From Methanolobus sp. (GTDB lineage: Archaea > Halobacteriota > Methanosarcinia > Methanosarcinales > Methanosarcinaceae), in NCBI RefSeq assembly GCF_016278385.1, contig NZ_JADQBY010000025.1, positions 1 to 34,441 on the forward strand: DNA of 34,441 bases. Direction: 5' to 3'. Positions 16,859-25,797 of this stretch are shown here, in pieces. The notes beneath the pieces are model-generated. The model did not search any database, had not been told where the DNA came from, and was given only the letters and a program-made list of their open reading frames with translations. The position numbers were made by a program, and so were the translations under genes. Each line of letters begins with the position of its first letter. Within the stretch, counting starts at the first letter, position 1.

Positions 16859-17262
16859 GGTTCTGTAGAAACCCTTATTTGAATGGCTTATGCAATTGTG
16901 CATAAATGTTATGGTTGGGAACTATCAATTTTGTGGGAAACATCGCGGCTTTTAATTACCAGTATTCAGAAACAGAGTTAAAGACAACAGATTGTTTTAT
17001 TAATCTTATCTGATCGTGCCGGCTTCACCGGATTCTCTTGGATGGTTTTATTTATTCATGACTTACGAGTAGTCAAACATATTGTCCCCTGCGCCTTCGT
17101 GTTTCTGATAGCTTTACAAAAAATCATTGACAAACAAAGAACTATGCTATCAACCGCCGCAGGAGGCACGTTCTTTTGCTATCGTTCTGAACACTACTGA
17201 AATAATGCAGTTATTGAAAATTGCTGAGTTAAAGTTGGAATTTGCAGGATTTCTACAGAGCC
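16859..17262. mobile_element. 404-bp MITE-like element with terminal inverted repeats
   Basis: The left end GGTTCTGTAGAAACCCT (16859-16875) and the reversed right end GGCTCTGTAGAAATCCT (17262-17246) match at 15 of 17 positions. A subterminal hairpin TTATGCA/TGCATAA lies at 16888-16905. The flanks share AAAT (16854-16857 and 17264-17267), a possible short target duplication if one extra base is allowed at each end. No transposase frame is visible inside, so it is either a non-autonomous element or an IS with a deleted core. The first 26 bases of its left end match the end of the IS1-like relic at 33949-33974 in 23 positions, suggesting mobilisation by that family. This element fills the otherwise gene-free 16796-17287. 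Confidence 0.7.
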
Positions 17263-17287
17263 GAAATGTTTAATAAAAAAAGTATCG

Positions 17288-17375
17288 TGGTGCGGGAGAT
17301 GCGATTCGAACGCATGAACTCCTACGAGACTAGGCTCTGAACCTAGCGCCTTTGGCCAGGCTGGGCAACTCCCGC
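17288..17375 (-). tRNA. tRNA-Leu (anticodon CAG)
   Basis: Read on the minus strand: acceptor GCGGGAG pairs with CTCCCGC, then discriminator A and a genome-encoded CCA (17288-17290). Anticodon stem CTAGG/CCTAG carries loop TTCAGAG, anticodon CAG, which decodes CUG. The long variable arm (about TCTCGTAGGAGTTC) is the class II form expected for leucine. The T arm has GTTCGAATC. Length is 88 nt with CCA. Confidence 0.95.
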
Positions 17376-17452
17376 ATTGTGAATGATGGTTAGTAGCGCT
17401 TTTTCTAATTAAACTTTGTGTTTGAAAAAAGTTTGAAGGAAACTGATTGGCA

Positions 17453-18358
17453 TTACGCCAGCAATTTCAGTAAAAGTGCTTTCTGGGCGTGGAGGCGGTT
17501 CTCAGCCTGGTCAAATACTACAGAATGAGGGCCGTCCATAACCTCGGCACTTATCTCCTCTCCGCGGTGTGCAGGAAGGCAGTGCATGACGATAACATCG
17601 GGTTTTGCATGCTCCAGCAGTTCGGAGTTGATCTGGTATGGTGCAAGGTCTTTCAGGCGTTTGTCGCGTTCATCCTCATCGCCCATGGAAACCCAGACAT
17701 CCGCATAGATAATGTCAGCGTCCTTTGCAGCTTCATTCGGGTCGTTAGTGATAGTGATGTTGCCACCAAGTTCCCTTGCAAGTTCTACAATGTCCTCATC
17801 TGGCTCATATCCGGGAGGACAGGCAACCACAGCTTCCATATCCATGAGAGCACAGCCAATGATAGCTGAGTTACACACATTATTTCCATCGCCTACCCAT
17901 GCGTATTTCAGGCCGGATAGCTTGTTCTTGTATTCACGGATAGTGAGAAGGTCGGCAAGTATCTGACACGGATGCTCCTTATCGGAAAGTGCATTGATGA
18001 CAGGAATAGAAGAATGCTCTGCCAATTGTTTTACCGTTTCATGACTGTAGACCCTTGCAATGATACCGTAGAGATATCTTGAGAGTACCTCAGAAGTGTC
18101 TGCAACAGTCTCACCGCGTCCAAGCTGCATATCCCTTGGATTCAGGTACAGCCCATGCCCGCCAAGGTCACACATTGCAACCTCAAATGAGACACGAGTA
18201 CGTGTAGAAGACTTCTCGAATATCATACCAAGGCTCTTATTCTTCAGGAGGTCTGTGACCTTACCCCTCAGACGTTTCTCCTTCAGGTCTTCCGCCATAT
18301 CGAGTAACTCAACGATCTCATCATGAGAAAGGTCAGCCATGGAAATCAGGTGTTTCAT
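17453..18358 (-). CDS. argF: Ornithine carbamoyltransferase
   Basis: Transfers the carbamoyl group from carbamoyl phosphate to ornithine, giving citrulline in arginine synthesis; cytosolic trimer. 301 residues from ATG 18358, usual for the family. Motifs: carbamoyl-phosphate loop [10 protein letters not shown] (about 50-59), [15 protein letters not shown], ornithine-side DVWVSMGDE, and the catalytic [11 protein letters not shown] prefer ATG 18358 ([14 protein letters not shown]) over the in-frame GTG at 18373, because GAGGGTTGAT lies just ahead of the ATG while the GTG has no ribosome binding site. purD ends 33 bp upstream on the same strand, so purD-argF are likely cotranscribed. Stop TAA. 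Confidence 0.95.
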   Translation of the reverse strand: MKHLISMADLSHDEIVELLDMAEDLKEKRLRGKVTDLLKNKSLGMIFEKSSTRTRVSFEVAMCDLGGHGLYLNPRDMQLGRGETVADTSEVLSRYLYGIIARVYSHETVKQLAEHSSIPVINALSDKEHPCQILADLLTIREYKNKLSGLKYAWVGDGNNVCNSAIIGCALMDMEAVVACPPGYEPDEDIVELARELGGNITITNDPNEAAKDADIIYADVWVSMGDEDERDKRLKDLAPYQINSELLEHAKPDVIVMHCLPAHRGEEISAEVMDGPHSVVFDQAENRLHAQKALLLKLLA

Positions 18359-18391
18359 ACTATCAACCCTCACTGTTATCTATTAATACTG

Positions 18392-19696
18392 TTACTGCCC
18401 GCGTATTTTATTCATGTGATCAATACGCCTCTGGATAAGATACCCCTTACCGATGTCAGTCCTGTAATGCAGGTCACCGGAAAGGTTCTCCAGGGCAAGC
18501 TGGGCAATCTTTTCTGCCTCTTCAATGGAATCCGCAACACCTACAACAGCAACAGCCCTTGAGCCGGTAGTGTAGACTTTGCCATCCTTCTCGTAAACAC
18601 TTGAATAGAATAATATCGCACTGCCAATGTCACCCACAACAACTTCCTTGTCCTTTGTAGGATGGTCAGGATAACCAGCGGGAACAGCATACTTACAGAC
18701 AGTTGCCTTCTTGCTGAATTTAACAGCCAGTTTATCAAGTGTACCACTTGCCATTGCAGCCAGCACATCTACATAATCAGTTTCAAGCAAAGGCAGTACA
18801 TTCATTGCCTCAGGGTCACCGAAACGTGCATTGAATTCAATTACCCGGGGACCATCCTTTGTGATCATGAACTGACCGTACAACGTACCCTTATACTTCT
18901 GCCCGGTTTCCTTATAAAGTGCCTTTACAGTATCGATCATTATCTGCTTGGAGCCTTCCACATCTTCAGCAGTAAGGAAAGGAAGTATCTCCCCTGGTGC
19001 ATTATAGGAACCCATGCCACCCGTATTAGGTCCAAGGTCATTCTCAAATGCCCTCTTATGATCCTGAACCGTTGGCATGAAAGCAAGGTTCTTGCCATCC
19101 ACAAAAGCCTGAAGGGTAAATTCCTCACCAACGAGGTTCTCCTCAACAACAACACTTCCCTGATCAAGCAGACTTGCAGCATACTCTTTTGCAGCTTCAA
19201 CATCCGGTAACTGGTCACCCATTACCTTGACACCCTTACCACCTGTAAGGCCGGCTGGCTTAACAGCGACATTTCCAAGTTCGTCAATGAAAGCATCCAT
19301 AGCATCTTTATCTGTGAAAACATCAAACACAGGGCAACCTGCAATATTATTGTTTCTCATAAAATTGCGTGCCCATGCTTTATCAAATTCAAGCTGTGCA
19401 ACCTTCTTCTTCGGACTCGCAACACTGATATCCGCATCTTCAAGGGCATCTGCAAGACCTACTGCAAGAGGTGCTTCCGGACCAACTACAACAAGTTCAA
19501 TGTTCTTAGATAATGCGAACTCGACAACCTTTTCAACATTTGTCTCTTTTTCGAGGAGAAAATCCTCACACAATTCAGCGATGCCTGGATTCTTCTTTGA
19601 CATCACCGCATAGATGGACGGGTCTTTTCTACTTCGCGCTATTGCAGCTATCATAGCATGCTCTCTTCCGCCGCCACCAACTACTAATACATTCAT
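18392..19696 (-). CDS. purD: Phosphoribosylamine-glycine ligase (GAR synthetase)
   Basis: Second step of purine synthesis: ATP-dependent joining of phosphoribosylamine and glycine. 434 residues, full length for a monofunctional PurD. Starts [16 protein letters not shown], the family's N-terminal dinucleotide-type fold. The ATP-grasp part includes [51 protein letters not shown] (PurD hallmark) and [20 protein letters not shown], which carries the metal-binding Glu/Asn. The ribosome binding site GATGAGGT precedes ATG 19696. argF follows closely on the same strand. No fused PurM or PurN domain. Confidence 0.96.
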   Translation of the reverse strand: MNVLVVGGGGREHAMIAAIARSRKDPSIYAVMSKKNPGIAELCEDFLLEKETNVEKVVEFALSKNIELVVVGPEAPLAVGLADALEDADISVASPKKKVAQLEFDKAWARNFMRNNNIAGCPVFDVFTDKDAMDAFIDELGNVAVKPAGLTGGKGVKVMGDQLPDVEAAKEYAASLLDQGSVVVEENLVGEEFTLQAFVDGKNLAFMPTVQDHKRAFENDLGPNTGGMGSYNAPGEILPFLTAEDVEGSKQIMIDTVKALYKETGQKYKGTLYGQFMITKDGPRVIEFNARFGDPEAMNVLPLLETDYVDVLAAMASGTLDKLAVKFSKKATVCKYAVPAGYPDHPTKDKEVVVGDIGSAILFYSSVYEKDGKVYTTGSRAVAVVGVADSIEEAEKIAQLALENLSGDLHYRTDIGKGYLIQRRIDHMNKIRGQ

Positions 19697-19854
19697 ATAT
19701 TAAACCTCATCATAAAACAATCATTAGCAATATACAGATACGATTATAACTTATCTCAATATCCTTTATTATTTTACTATTTTATAGGAATAAGAATACC
19801 AAAGAGTTCTAATTCCTGAAATAAATAACTTGTCTTTATTTTTACTGCATAAAT

Positions 19855-20388
19855 TCAGATAAGGTCACTTGCTCTGACAAGAGGAACAAGCTTCACGCCA
19901 ATATCACTCAAACTCTTCTCTGCCCCGGACTCACGGTCAACAACAGTAATAACCCTGTCCACAACAGCACCTGCTTCACGTATTGCCTTAATGGCATCCT
20001 TAACAGACCCACCACTTGTAGTCACATCCTCAAGTAGCAAGATCTTTGAACCTTTCTCGAACTCCCCGACAAAACGTCCGCCGGTACCATAATCCTTTGA
20101 AGACTTGCGAATTAGTATAAGTGGGAGCCCCGACTCAAGGGAGACAGCCGTAGCAAGAGGAACACCACCAAGCACGACACCTCCAACAGCATCGAGATCC
20201 AATCCTTTTATGACATGTGTTGCACCCTTTGCTATCACTTTAAGCGTAGCAGGATCCGTACTTGCCTTCTTTATGTCAATATAATATGTACTCTTCTTCC
20301 CTGAAGAAAGTGTGAAATCACCGAACTTAACAGCACCACATGCTTTCAGAGCATCTATCAATGCGCGTTTACCATTCCCATCAGACAT
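19855..20388 (-). CDS. pyrE: Orotate phosphoribosyltransferase
   Basis: Makes orotidine 5'-phosphate from orotate and PRPP in pyrimidine synthesis. 177 residues from ATG 20388, chosen because AGGTGAT ends 3 nt before it; an upstream in-frame ATG at 20424 overlaps the carS stop and would add 12 unrelated residues. Motifs: SSGKKSTYYIDIKKAS, the flexible-loop region RKSSKDYGTGG, and PRPP loop ILLLEDVTTSGGSVKDAI. It follows carS by 32 bp on the same strand, so the two are probably cotranscribed. Stop TGA. Confidence 0.94.
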   Translation of the reverse strand: MSDGNGKRALIDALKACGAVKFGDFTLSSGKKSTYYIDIKKASTDPATLKVIAKGATHVIKGLDLDAVGGVVLGGVPLATAVSLESGLPLILIRKSSKDYGTGGRFVGEFEKGSKILLLEDVTTSGGSVKDAIKAIREAGAVVDRVITVVDRESGAEKSLSDIGVKLVPLVRASDLI

Positions 20389-20420
20389 TCGATCACCTAA
20401 TAATTGTATTTTTAAAACGC

Positions 20421-20990
20421 TCACCAGGGTTCATTCTTAACCCCGATGAAGTAACCTATAATATTAGTACTCAGGTGCAAAACAGGAGTCAGCACCAGCA
20501 ACACAATGACTATTGAAGCCGTAAAATTAGCAGCAAACCATACAGGAGCCGCTATGTAAGTAAACAACCATGCCCCTAACACAAAGTCAAGTTGGTCAAC
20601 AACCGGCATGGCAGCACCTCTTTTAAGGCCAAGCCTTCTCTTAAAGAAACTCATAAACATGTCTCCGAACAGAGAACCAAATGCCAGCGCAAATATCACA
20701 ACGACTGCGTTTGCACCGTTTCCTGCAAAAGAAGGAAGCTCAACTGAAAACATCGTTGTTTGCCGGGACAGATAGTACATCTGCAAAAGACCTGCCATCA
20801 TTCCAAATGCTATGCCGCAAAGAAGGCCTCGATATGTTTTCCCGTCTCCAAGTATACGTCGTCCATCAATAAAGTTTTTCCCACCATCAATTGATTTTCC
20901 TCCGCCAAATACAGCAGCCATAGGACTGGGTATATAGGCAGGAAGCATAAGCCAGACAGCAATAATCAGCATCTCAATCGTAAGTATCAA
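20421..20990 (-). CDS. carS: CDP-archaeol synthase (DUF46)
   Basis: CarS couples CTP to unsaturated archaeol (2,3-digeranylgeranyl glyceryl phosphate), the activated intermediate for archaeal polar lipids. 189 residues, all-helical membrane protein with about five helices. The family block DGRRILGDGKTYRGLLCG sits near residues 42-59, and FALAFGSLFGDMFMSFFKRR is a second conserved segment with the metal-binding Asp; PVVDQLDFVLGAW is the third. The start is uncertain: TTG 20990 gives MILTIEMLIIA, while ATG 20972 gives MLIIAVWLMLPAYIP; neither has a clear ribosome binding site. This gene is archaea-specific and supports the taxonomic call. It is cotranscribed with pyrE. Confidence 0.92.
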   Translation of the reverse strand: MILTIEMLIIAVWLMLPAYIPSPMAAVFGGGKSIDGGKNFIDGRRILGDGKTYRGLLCGIAFGMMAGLLQMYYLSRQTTMFSVELPSFAGNGANAVVVIFALAFGSLFGDMFMSFFKRRLGLKRGAAMPVVDQLDFVLGAWLFTYIAAPVWFAANFTASIVIVLLVLTPVLHLSTNIIGYFIGVKNEPW

Positions 20991-21136
20991 CTCTCATTTG
21001 CAAATCTAAATATATATTTGCAACCTTAATTTGTTGCCCTTTTCTCATATGCAACATCATTATTTAATATATCGAAGCACACTGGCTAAAATAGCTCTAA
21101 TTATAAATATGTTGTACACATAGAATTTGCCGCGAG

Positions 21137-22168
21137 ATGAAAAATAAAATACCACAACTGACAACAAGTAATACAATGCTTGCGACTGTTGTCACTTTTC
21201 TATTACTGGCAACAATCATAACAATGGGGATGCTAACGCCTCTTATCGCAAAGCTTGCAACCGGAATCGAGCTTAGCCTCGAACCTGCTTATTTCAATAA
21301 CAGAACTGCAATTCCTGTATCAATCCTTATGCTGCTTCTGAGCACATGCATGCTCGTAGGTTACGCAGACCGCAAATACGTCATTCCAATAGTAGGAGCA
21401 TCTGCTGCCATTTCTATCCTTTTTGTATTTATCTCGCCCTTTGAAAACACCCCTATGGACATCTCCATACCAATTCTCATTGTGACCTTACTGGCAACTA
21501 TTTTCAGGATATTCAAGATATACACCAGCAGCAAGAACCTTGCTTCGTCAGTAAAGATCAGGAAGATCAGTGCACACATAATTCACGTTGGGATCATACT
21601 CATCCTGCTGGGAATTGTCCTCAGTTCCAATATGAAAGTAGAAGGATCCTCTGTGCTTGGCATAGATGAAACAGGTTCATTTGAAGACCAGCATTACCAG
21701 CTGAAAATAAACAACATGGACTCATATTACAGCGGTGAAGCTTTCCGCACATATCAGGCATCATCTTACATAACAGAAGTCAATTTTGACATTTACAAAA
21801 ATGGGAATTACTTCAAAAGTGGACAGGTTAACTACGTCACTGATTTCAAGTGGGGACAGACCTACACAACCACATACATAAACCGTGGGCTCACTGAGGA
21901 ACTTTTCATTGCGCCAAGAGCCATCGATGAATCCGAAGGGAAAATCGACCTCTACATGCGAACCGTACCTTTCATCAATTGCCTCTGGGGAGGCATGTAT
22001 CTCATGGTAATAGGCATCATAGCCCTGCTCCTTACGGACCGTAAATACGAAGGGAAGACAGCCTCATCCGGCAATGGCAACAAAACAACTGCCGATGAAA
22101 AATATAACCGGATGCTCGAACAGGAAATAGAAAAACGCAGAGCAAAGAGGACAACGAGCAAGAGGTGA
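21137..22168 (+). CDS. CcmF-like cytochrome c biogenesis protein, C-terminal half
   Basis: 343 residues with about four N-terminal helices, another near LILLGIVLSSNM, then a large extracytoplasmic domain (about 165-275) and a final helix (LWGGMYLMVIGIIALLL) before a basic tail (EQEIEKRRAKRTTSKR). The KISAHIIHVGIILILLG segment, with conserved His, and the RTVPFINCLWGGMYLM end match the C-terminal part of bacterial CcmF, the heme-lyase component of system I cytochrome c maturation. The N-terminal (WWD) half is the next gene, so CcmF is split in two with the C-terminal half first. The stop TGA overlaps the AGGTGAT of the next gene, indicating tight coupling. No ccmA, B, C or E is in the window. 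Confidence 0.8.
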   Translation: MKNKIPQLTTSNTMLATVVTFLLLATIITMGMLTPLIAKLATGIELSLEPAYFNNRTAIPVSILMLLLSTCMLVGYADRKYVIPIVGASAAISILFVFISPFENTPMDISIPILIVTLLATIFRIFKIYTSSKNLASSVKIRKISAHIIHVGIILILLGIVLSSNMKVEGSSVLGIDETGSFEDQHYQLKINNMDSYYSGEAFRTYQASSYITEVNFDIYKNGNYFKSGQVNYVTDFKWGQTYTTTYINRGLTEELFIAPRAIDESEGKIDLYMRTVPFINCLWGGMYLMVIGIIALLLTDRKYEGKTASSGNGNKTTADEKYNRMLEQEIEKRRAKRTTSKR

Positions 22169-22172
22169 TGAT

Positions 22173-23267
22173 GTGAACTTAGGAATGATATTTATATGGC
22201 TGGCCTTTATCAGTGGATTGGGTGCTACTTTTTATTCAATTCGTTATTACACAGCATCAAACTACAAGACAAAGATACGCTCAAAAAAACTGGAAATGCT
22301 GTGTGCCTCCAGCATCACACTCTCGGCATTCATACTTGTTATACACCTGTTGAGTGTCAATGCTTCCTATGAATACGTGTACAACCACTCCAGTACTGAC
22401 CTTTCATGGTTCTACCGCATCTCAGCCTTCTGGGCAGGACAGGAAGGCTCCATGCTGCTCTGGACATGGGCAATACTTGTAATGCTTTTACTGGTGCGTT
22501 ACACAGGTTACACAAAAAAACTATCGGAAACAAGAATGATGGATATCACAACAATGATATCAATGGCAATAGCATCCGTATTCCTTATACTGCTGGTAAT
22601 GGATAACCCATTCTCTGCATTCCGCATACTTCCATCAGGTTCCATAGAACCCACTAACTGGAATCCTTTTGCTGCACTTTACAATGTACCCTACGGACAG
22701 GGAATGAACCCGCTTCTACGCAATCCATGGATGGCTGTACACCCACCTGTTCTGTTCCTTGGATACGCAGCTTTCACCATACCCTTTGCAGCCGCCATTG
22801 CCAACCTTTTCACAAAGGATAACCGCTGGACACTGGTGGCAAGAGACTGGATGAGAATTGCCTGGCTTTTCCTGACGCTGGGAATCGGACTTGGCGGATT
22901 CTGGGCATACGAGGTGCTCGGATGGGGAGCATGGTACTGGACATGGGATCCTGTCGAAACTTCTTCACTTATACCATGGATTACTGCTACAGCTTACCTG
23001 CATGCACAGACACGAACAAAACACGGTGAATATGAGTTCTTGGCACCACTGCTTGCAATTGCTTCATTCATACTTGTCATATTTGCAACTTTTGTAACAA
23101 GGAGCGGAATATGGGCATCCGTACACTCCTGGCAGGATTTCACAACAGAAGGACTTGTGATTGCAATATTCCTGCTTATCCTTACAGGAAGCAGCATATT
23201 TCTGCTTGGGAAAAGATATCTGGAGGAAGATGAAGAAGAGAACGGACAGGAAGCAGGTTTAGCCTGA
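22173..23267 (+). CDS. ccmF: CcmF/CcsA-type heme handling protein, N-terminal (WWD) half of CcmF
   Basis: 364 residues, about nine helices. The diagnostic tryptophan-rich WWD motif is WAYEVLGWGAWYWTWDPVE, flanked by conserved histidines (HPPVLFLGYAAFTIPFA; THAQTRTKHGE-type loop, here LHAQTRTKHGE). The early block FWAGQEGSMLLWTW is also typical of CcmF. It presents heme for covalent attachment to c-type cytochromes, such as the multiheme cytochromes of Methanosarcinales. GTG 22173 lies 4 nt after AGGTGAT, which itself overlaps the stop of the upstream C-terminal-half gene. The acidic tail (EEDEEENGQEAGLA) marks the end of the short form. It converges with the methyltransferase gene, the stops being 22 bp apart. 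Confidence 0.88.
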   Translation: MNLGMIFIWLAFISGLGATFYSIRYYTASNYKTKIRSKKLEMLCASSITLSAFILVIHLLSVNASYEYVYNHSSTDLSWFYRISAFWAGQEGSMLLWTWAILVMLLLVRYTGYTKKLSETRMMDITTMISMAIASVFLILLVMDNPFSAFRILPSGSIEPTNWNPFAALYNVPYGQGMNPLLRNPWMAVHPPVLFLGYAAFTIPFAAAIANLFTKDNRWTLVARDWMRIAWLFLTLGIGLGGFWAYEVLGWGAWYWTWDPVETSSLIPWITATAYLHAQTRTKHGEYEFLAPLLAIASFILVIFATFVTRSGIWASVHSWQDFTTEGLVIAIFLLILTGSSIFLLGKRYLEEDEEENGQEAGLA

Positions 23268-23288
23268 AATTCCAGCCTCTTTATTCTA

Positions 23289-24068
23289 CTATTTTTTCAC
23301 TGCGTGAACATTCAGCCTTCTGAAGTACTCAAGATATGTTCCATCCGACTGATCTGCAACCTCTTTGGCTTTATCCACAACCACATCCCTGAAAAGAGTT
23401 GCATTCTCCTCTGGCAGATATGAAACAAAAGGAACAATACTGGGTTGCTCGATCCATCCGACAAATGAAGCTTCATCAGGGAAATTACGGTCTGCATTCT
23501 CCATCCAGACCCTGTATTCTTCAAAACCTACTGAAAGGAGAAGTTTTTCATACTCAGAAGTCCCCGACATTACCCACGGCCATTCAAATGAACTGAGAGA
23601 CGATGAGAATTCAGGAGAAGACATTACCTCTTTAAGAACACCGATAAGATTCGTACAATTACCTTCGCCTGCAAACTGAACCCTCATTACCCCATTCTTT
23701 TTTAAGCAGCCGTGAACAGTACGAAGGAGAACATAGTGACCTTTTACCCAGTGAAATGCAGCGTTGGAAAAAACAACGTCAAACTTATCCTCAATGATCA
23801 TGTTCTCCATATCCAGCAAACGAAACTCCATGTTATCAGCCCTGTGCTTTTCTGCCTGCTTAAGCATGGAAGGAGAACTATCAACGCCCACAACCTTCCC
23901 TTCAGGAACCCGTTCTGTCAGCTTTGCTGTGAGAAGACCATTACCACAACCAAGGTCAAGGATATGCTCATCACCCTGAAGTTCAAGTTCATCCATCATT
24001 TTGCTGCCCCAATCCTGCTGTGGCTGCGAAAACTTCTCGTATTTCTGACCGTTAAATCCTTTTTCCAC
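23289..24068 (-). CDS. Class I SAM-dependent methyltransferase
   Basis: 259 residues. Rossmann motif I is ILDLGCGNGLLTAKL (about 36-50), followed by GKVVGVDSSPSMLKQAEKH (acidic end of strand 2), LLDMENMIIEDKFDVVFSNAAFHWV and KKNGVMRVQFAGEG. The FSNAAFHWV block and overall length resemble trans-aconitate 2-methyltransferase-like enzymes, but the substrate cannot be assigned. GTG 24068 is preceded by GGGTGAGA. The gene starts 19 bp after xseB stops and is probably in its operon. The stop is TAG immediately followed by a second in-frame TAG, one of only two TAG-terminated genes in the window. Confidence 0.88.
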   Translation of the reverse strand: MEKGFNGQKYEKFSQPQQDWGSKMMDELELQGDEHILDLGCGNGLLTAKLTERVPEGKVVGVDSSPSMLKQAEKHRADNMEFRLLDMENMIIEDKFDVVFSNAAFHWVKGHYVLLRTVHGCLKKNGVMRVQFAGEGNCTNLIGVLKEVMSSPEFSSSLSSFEWPWVMSGTSEYEKLLLSVGFEEYRVWMENADRNFPDEASFVGWIEQPSIVPFVSYLPEENATLFRDVVVDKAKEVADQSDGTYLEYFRRLNVHAVKK

Positions 24069-24087
24069 TTATCTCACCCGGCCAGAA

Positions 24088-24345
24088 TTATTCATCAATA
24101 AATGTTTCAGCCTTCAACTTTCCATTTTCTTCAATAAGTATCTCTATTTTCCTTTCAGCTTTCGAGAGCTGCTGGTTACACACGCGGGCAAGTTTCATGC
24201 CACGCTCAAATATCCCAAGACTCTCATCAAGGGTTAGTTGACCCTTTTCAAGTTTATTTACAAGATTTTCCAGTTCTTCCAGTGAACTTTCAAAACTCAT
24301 ATTATCCAGTCTCTCCACAACTTCTGGTCCATTCATTTCTTCCAC
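24088..24345 (-). CDS. xseB: Exodeoxyribonuclease VII small subunit
   Basis: 85 residues, two-helix coiled coil. The central block MSFESSLEELENLVNKLEKG and then LTLDESLGIFERGMKLARVC matches XseB closely, including the family's LEKG-x-L-x-LDESL pattern. Start GTG 24345 is chosen because GAGGAG, in the last codons of xseA, lies 8 nt ahead; ATG 24336 is the alternative. The longer frame from 24450 overlaps xseA and is not real. XseB binds XseA in multiple copies to form exonuclease VII. It begins 4 bp after the xseA stop. Confidence 0.88.
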   Translation of the reverse strand: MEEMNGPEVVERLDNMSFESSLEELENLVNKLEKGQLTLDESLGIFERGMKLARVCNQQLSKAERKIEILIEENGKLKAETFIDE

Positions 24346-24349
24346 AAAC

Positions 24350-25573
24350 TCAACTCCTCTTTTTACCAATGCCCCGCTTTTCAGACTTAACACCCGTAAC
24401 TCTGCATTCCACAGTTCCATCGATAACCCGGACATCAAGAGATCCGTCAATGTTTACCTCATCAATGCTTCTGACAACACTATGATCTGTGCTTTTAAGG
24501 GTGATACTGTAACCCCTCTCCAGTGTATTCAAAGGACTTACTGCATTCAGGCGACCTGCAAGTCCTGAAAGAGATGATGCCTTCAAATCAATTATTTTCC
24601 TGAGGCAAAATTCCATGTGAATACTGAGTTCATCAACCCTTTGCATATCGCGATGCAGTATCTCAGCGAACCTTTCCGGCTCTATCCTTGAAGAAAGGTA
24701 ATCCACTTGCCGCTTGTTATCAGATACAACATGTATTGCAGCCTGTTCCATACGTGATGACAGGGACATCACATGTTTCTTAAGGTCGGTTTTTTCAGGA
24801 ACTGCAATCTCTGCAGCAGCCGATGGTGTCGGAGCCCTCACGTCAGCCACGAAATCTGCAATTGTATAGTCAGTTTCATGCCCCACTGCAGATATAATAG
24901 GAATTGTTGAATCAAATATCGCCCTTGCAACCACTTCCTCATTAAATGACCACAGGTCTTCCAGTGAACCACCACCCCTCCCAACAATGATTACATCAAC
25001 ATCTGTTTTATTGAGATGTTCAATTGACCTTACGATGCTCTCTGCAGAATTCTCTCCCTGGACTGTTGCCGGACTTAATAGAATATCTACCGGAAAACGA
25101 CGTTTCAACACATTCAGTATATCATGTATTGCTGCACCTGTAGGAGAAGTAACAACGCCCACTTTTGCCGGAAAACGTGGAATCTTCTTCTTGTGTATGA
25201 CTTCGAACAAACCTTCTTCCTGCAAACGGTTGCGAAGCTGTTCATAAGCCTTGTAGAGTTCACCAATCCCATCAGGTCGCATGTCAAGTACCCTGAGCTG
25301 ATACTGACCTCGTACTGTGTAGACATCCACGGTCCCGAAAACAAGCACTTTCATGGACGACTCCGGTTCGAATTTGAGTGTGCGGTTGGTCATCCTGAAA
25401 CTCACGCAACTTACTTGGGCACTTTTGTCCTTCAGAGTAAAATAATAATGGCCGGAACTGTGTTTGGTAAGATTCGATATCTCACCACGTACCCATACCT
25501 GTCCTAGTTGCGGGTCATGTGTCAAAACCTGTTTTATGTGTTCATTCAATTGCGAAACAGTATATATACCCAT
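24350..25573 (-). CDS. xseA: Exodeoxyribonuclease VII large subunit
   Basis: Single-strand DNA exonuclease degrading from both ends, in complex with XseB. 407 residues, slightly shorter than bacterial XseA. N-terminal OB-fold (about 1-100) with YTVSQLNEHIKQVL, VWVRGEISNLTKHSSGHYYF and LKDKSAQVSCVSFR. The nuclease core has VGVVTSPTGAAIHDILNVLKRR, DVIIVGRGGGSLEDLWSFNE and ISAVGHETDYTIADFVADVR then APTPSAAAE, all hallmark blocks. The C-terminus has NAVSPLNTLERGYSIT. ATG 25573 follows GGAGATCC. A bacterial-type enzyme in an archaeon; xseAB is known in Methanosarcinales and was probably acquired by lateral transfer. Confidence 0.95.
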   Translation of the reverse strand: MGIYTVSQLNEHIKQVLTHDPQLGQVWVRGEISNLTKHSSGHYYFTLKDKSAQVSCVSFRMTNRTLKFEPESSMKVLVFGTVDVYTVRGQYQLRVLDMRPDGIGELYKAYEQLRNRLQEEGLFEVIHKKKIPRFPAKVGVVTSPTGAAIHDILNVLKRRFPVDILLSPATVQGENSAESIVRSIEHLNKTDVDVIIVGRGGGSLEDLWSFNEEVVARAIFDSTIPIISAVGHETDYTIADFVADVRAPTPSAAAEIAVPEKTDLKKHVMSLSSRMEQAAIHVVSDNKRQVDYLSSRIEPERFAEILHRDMQRVDELSIHMEFCLRKIIDLKASSLSGLAGRLNAVSPLNTLERGYSITLKSTDHSVVRSIDEVNIDGSLDVRVIDGTVECRVTGVKSEKRGIGKKRS

Positions 25574-25797
25574 ATAGGATCTCCGGCCTTTCAGGGAAAG
25601 TATGTTTTGGGAATATAAAACCCAGATGGAAGTTATGTGAAAGTATTATATTAACGATTGTTGCTGGTTGAACAGGAAACATACATAATATTCAAAGTAA
25701 AAATGGTTTCAAAAATTGAATATTGACAGAATTATTTCGAAAACTATTAATAGATTCTTTTTCTTTCTTGTAAAAACCTGTAAAGTGGGGTAAAAAC

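Noticed and set aside
16796-17287. Structured non-coding RNA (SRP, RNase P or box RNA)
   Set aside because: The region is AT-rich, lacks the conserved helices of those RNAs, and is better explained as an element bounded by terminal inverted repeats.
17288-17375. tRNA-Leu as the attachment site of an integrative element
   Set aside because: No integrase gene and no duplicated tRNA end in the adjacent sequence. The similarity with the other tRNA-Leu at 34387 is ordinary isoacceptor similarity.
24346-24450. Long form of xseB starting at 24450
   Set aside because: It would overlap xseA by about 100 bp and add residues unlike any XseB; GTG 24345 has a good ribosome binding site.
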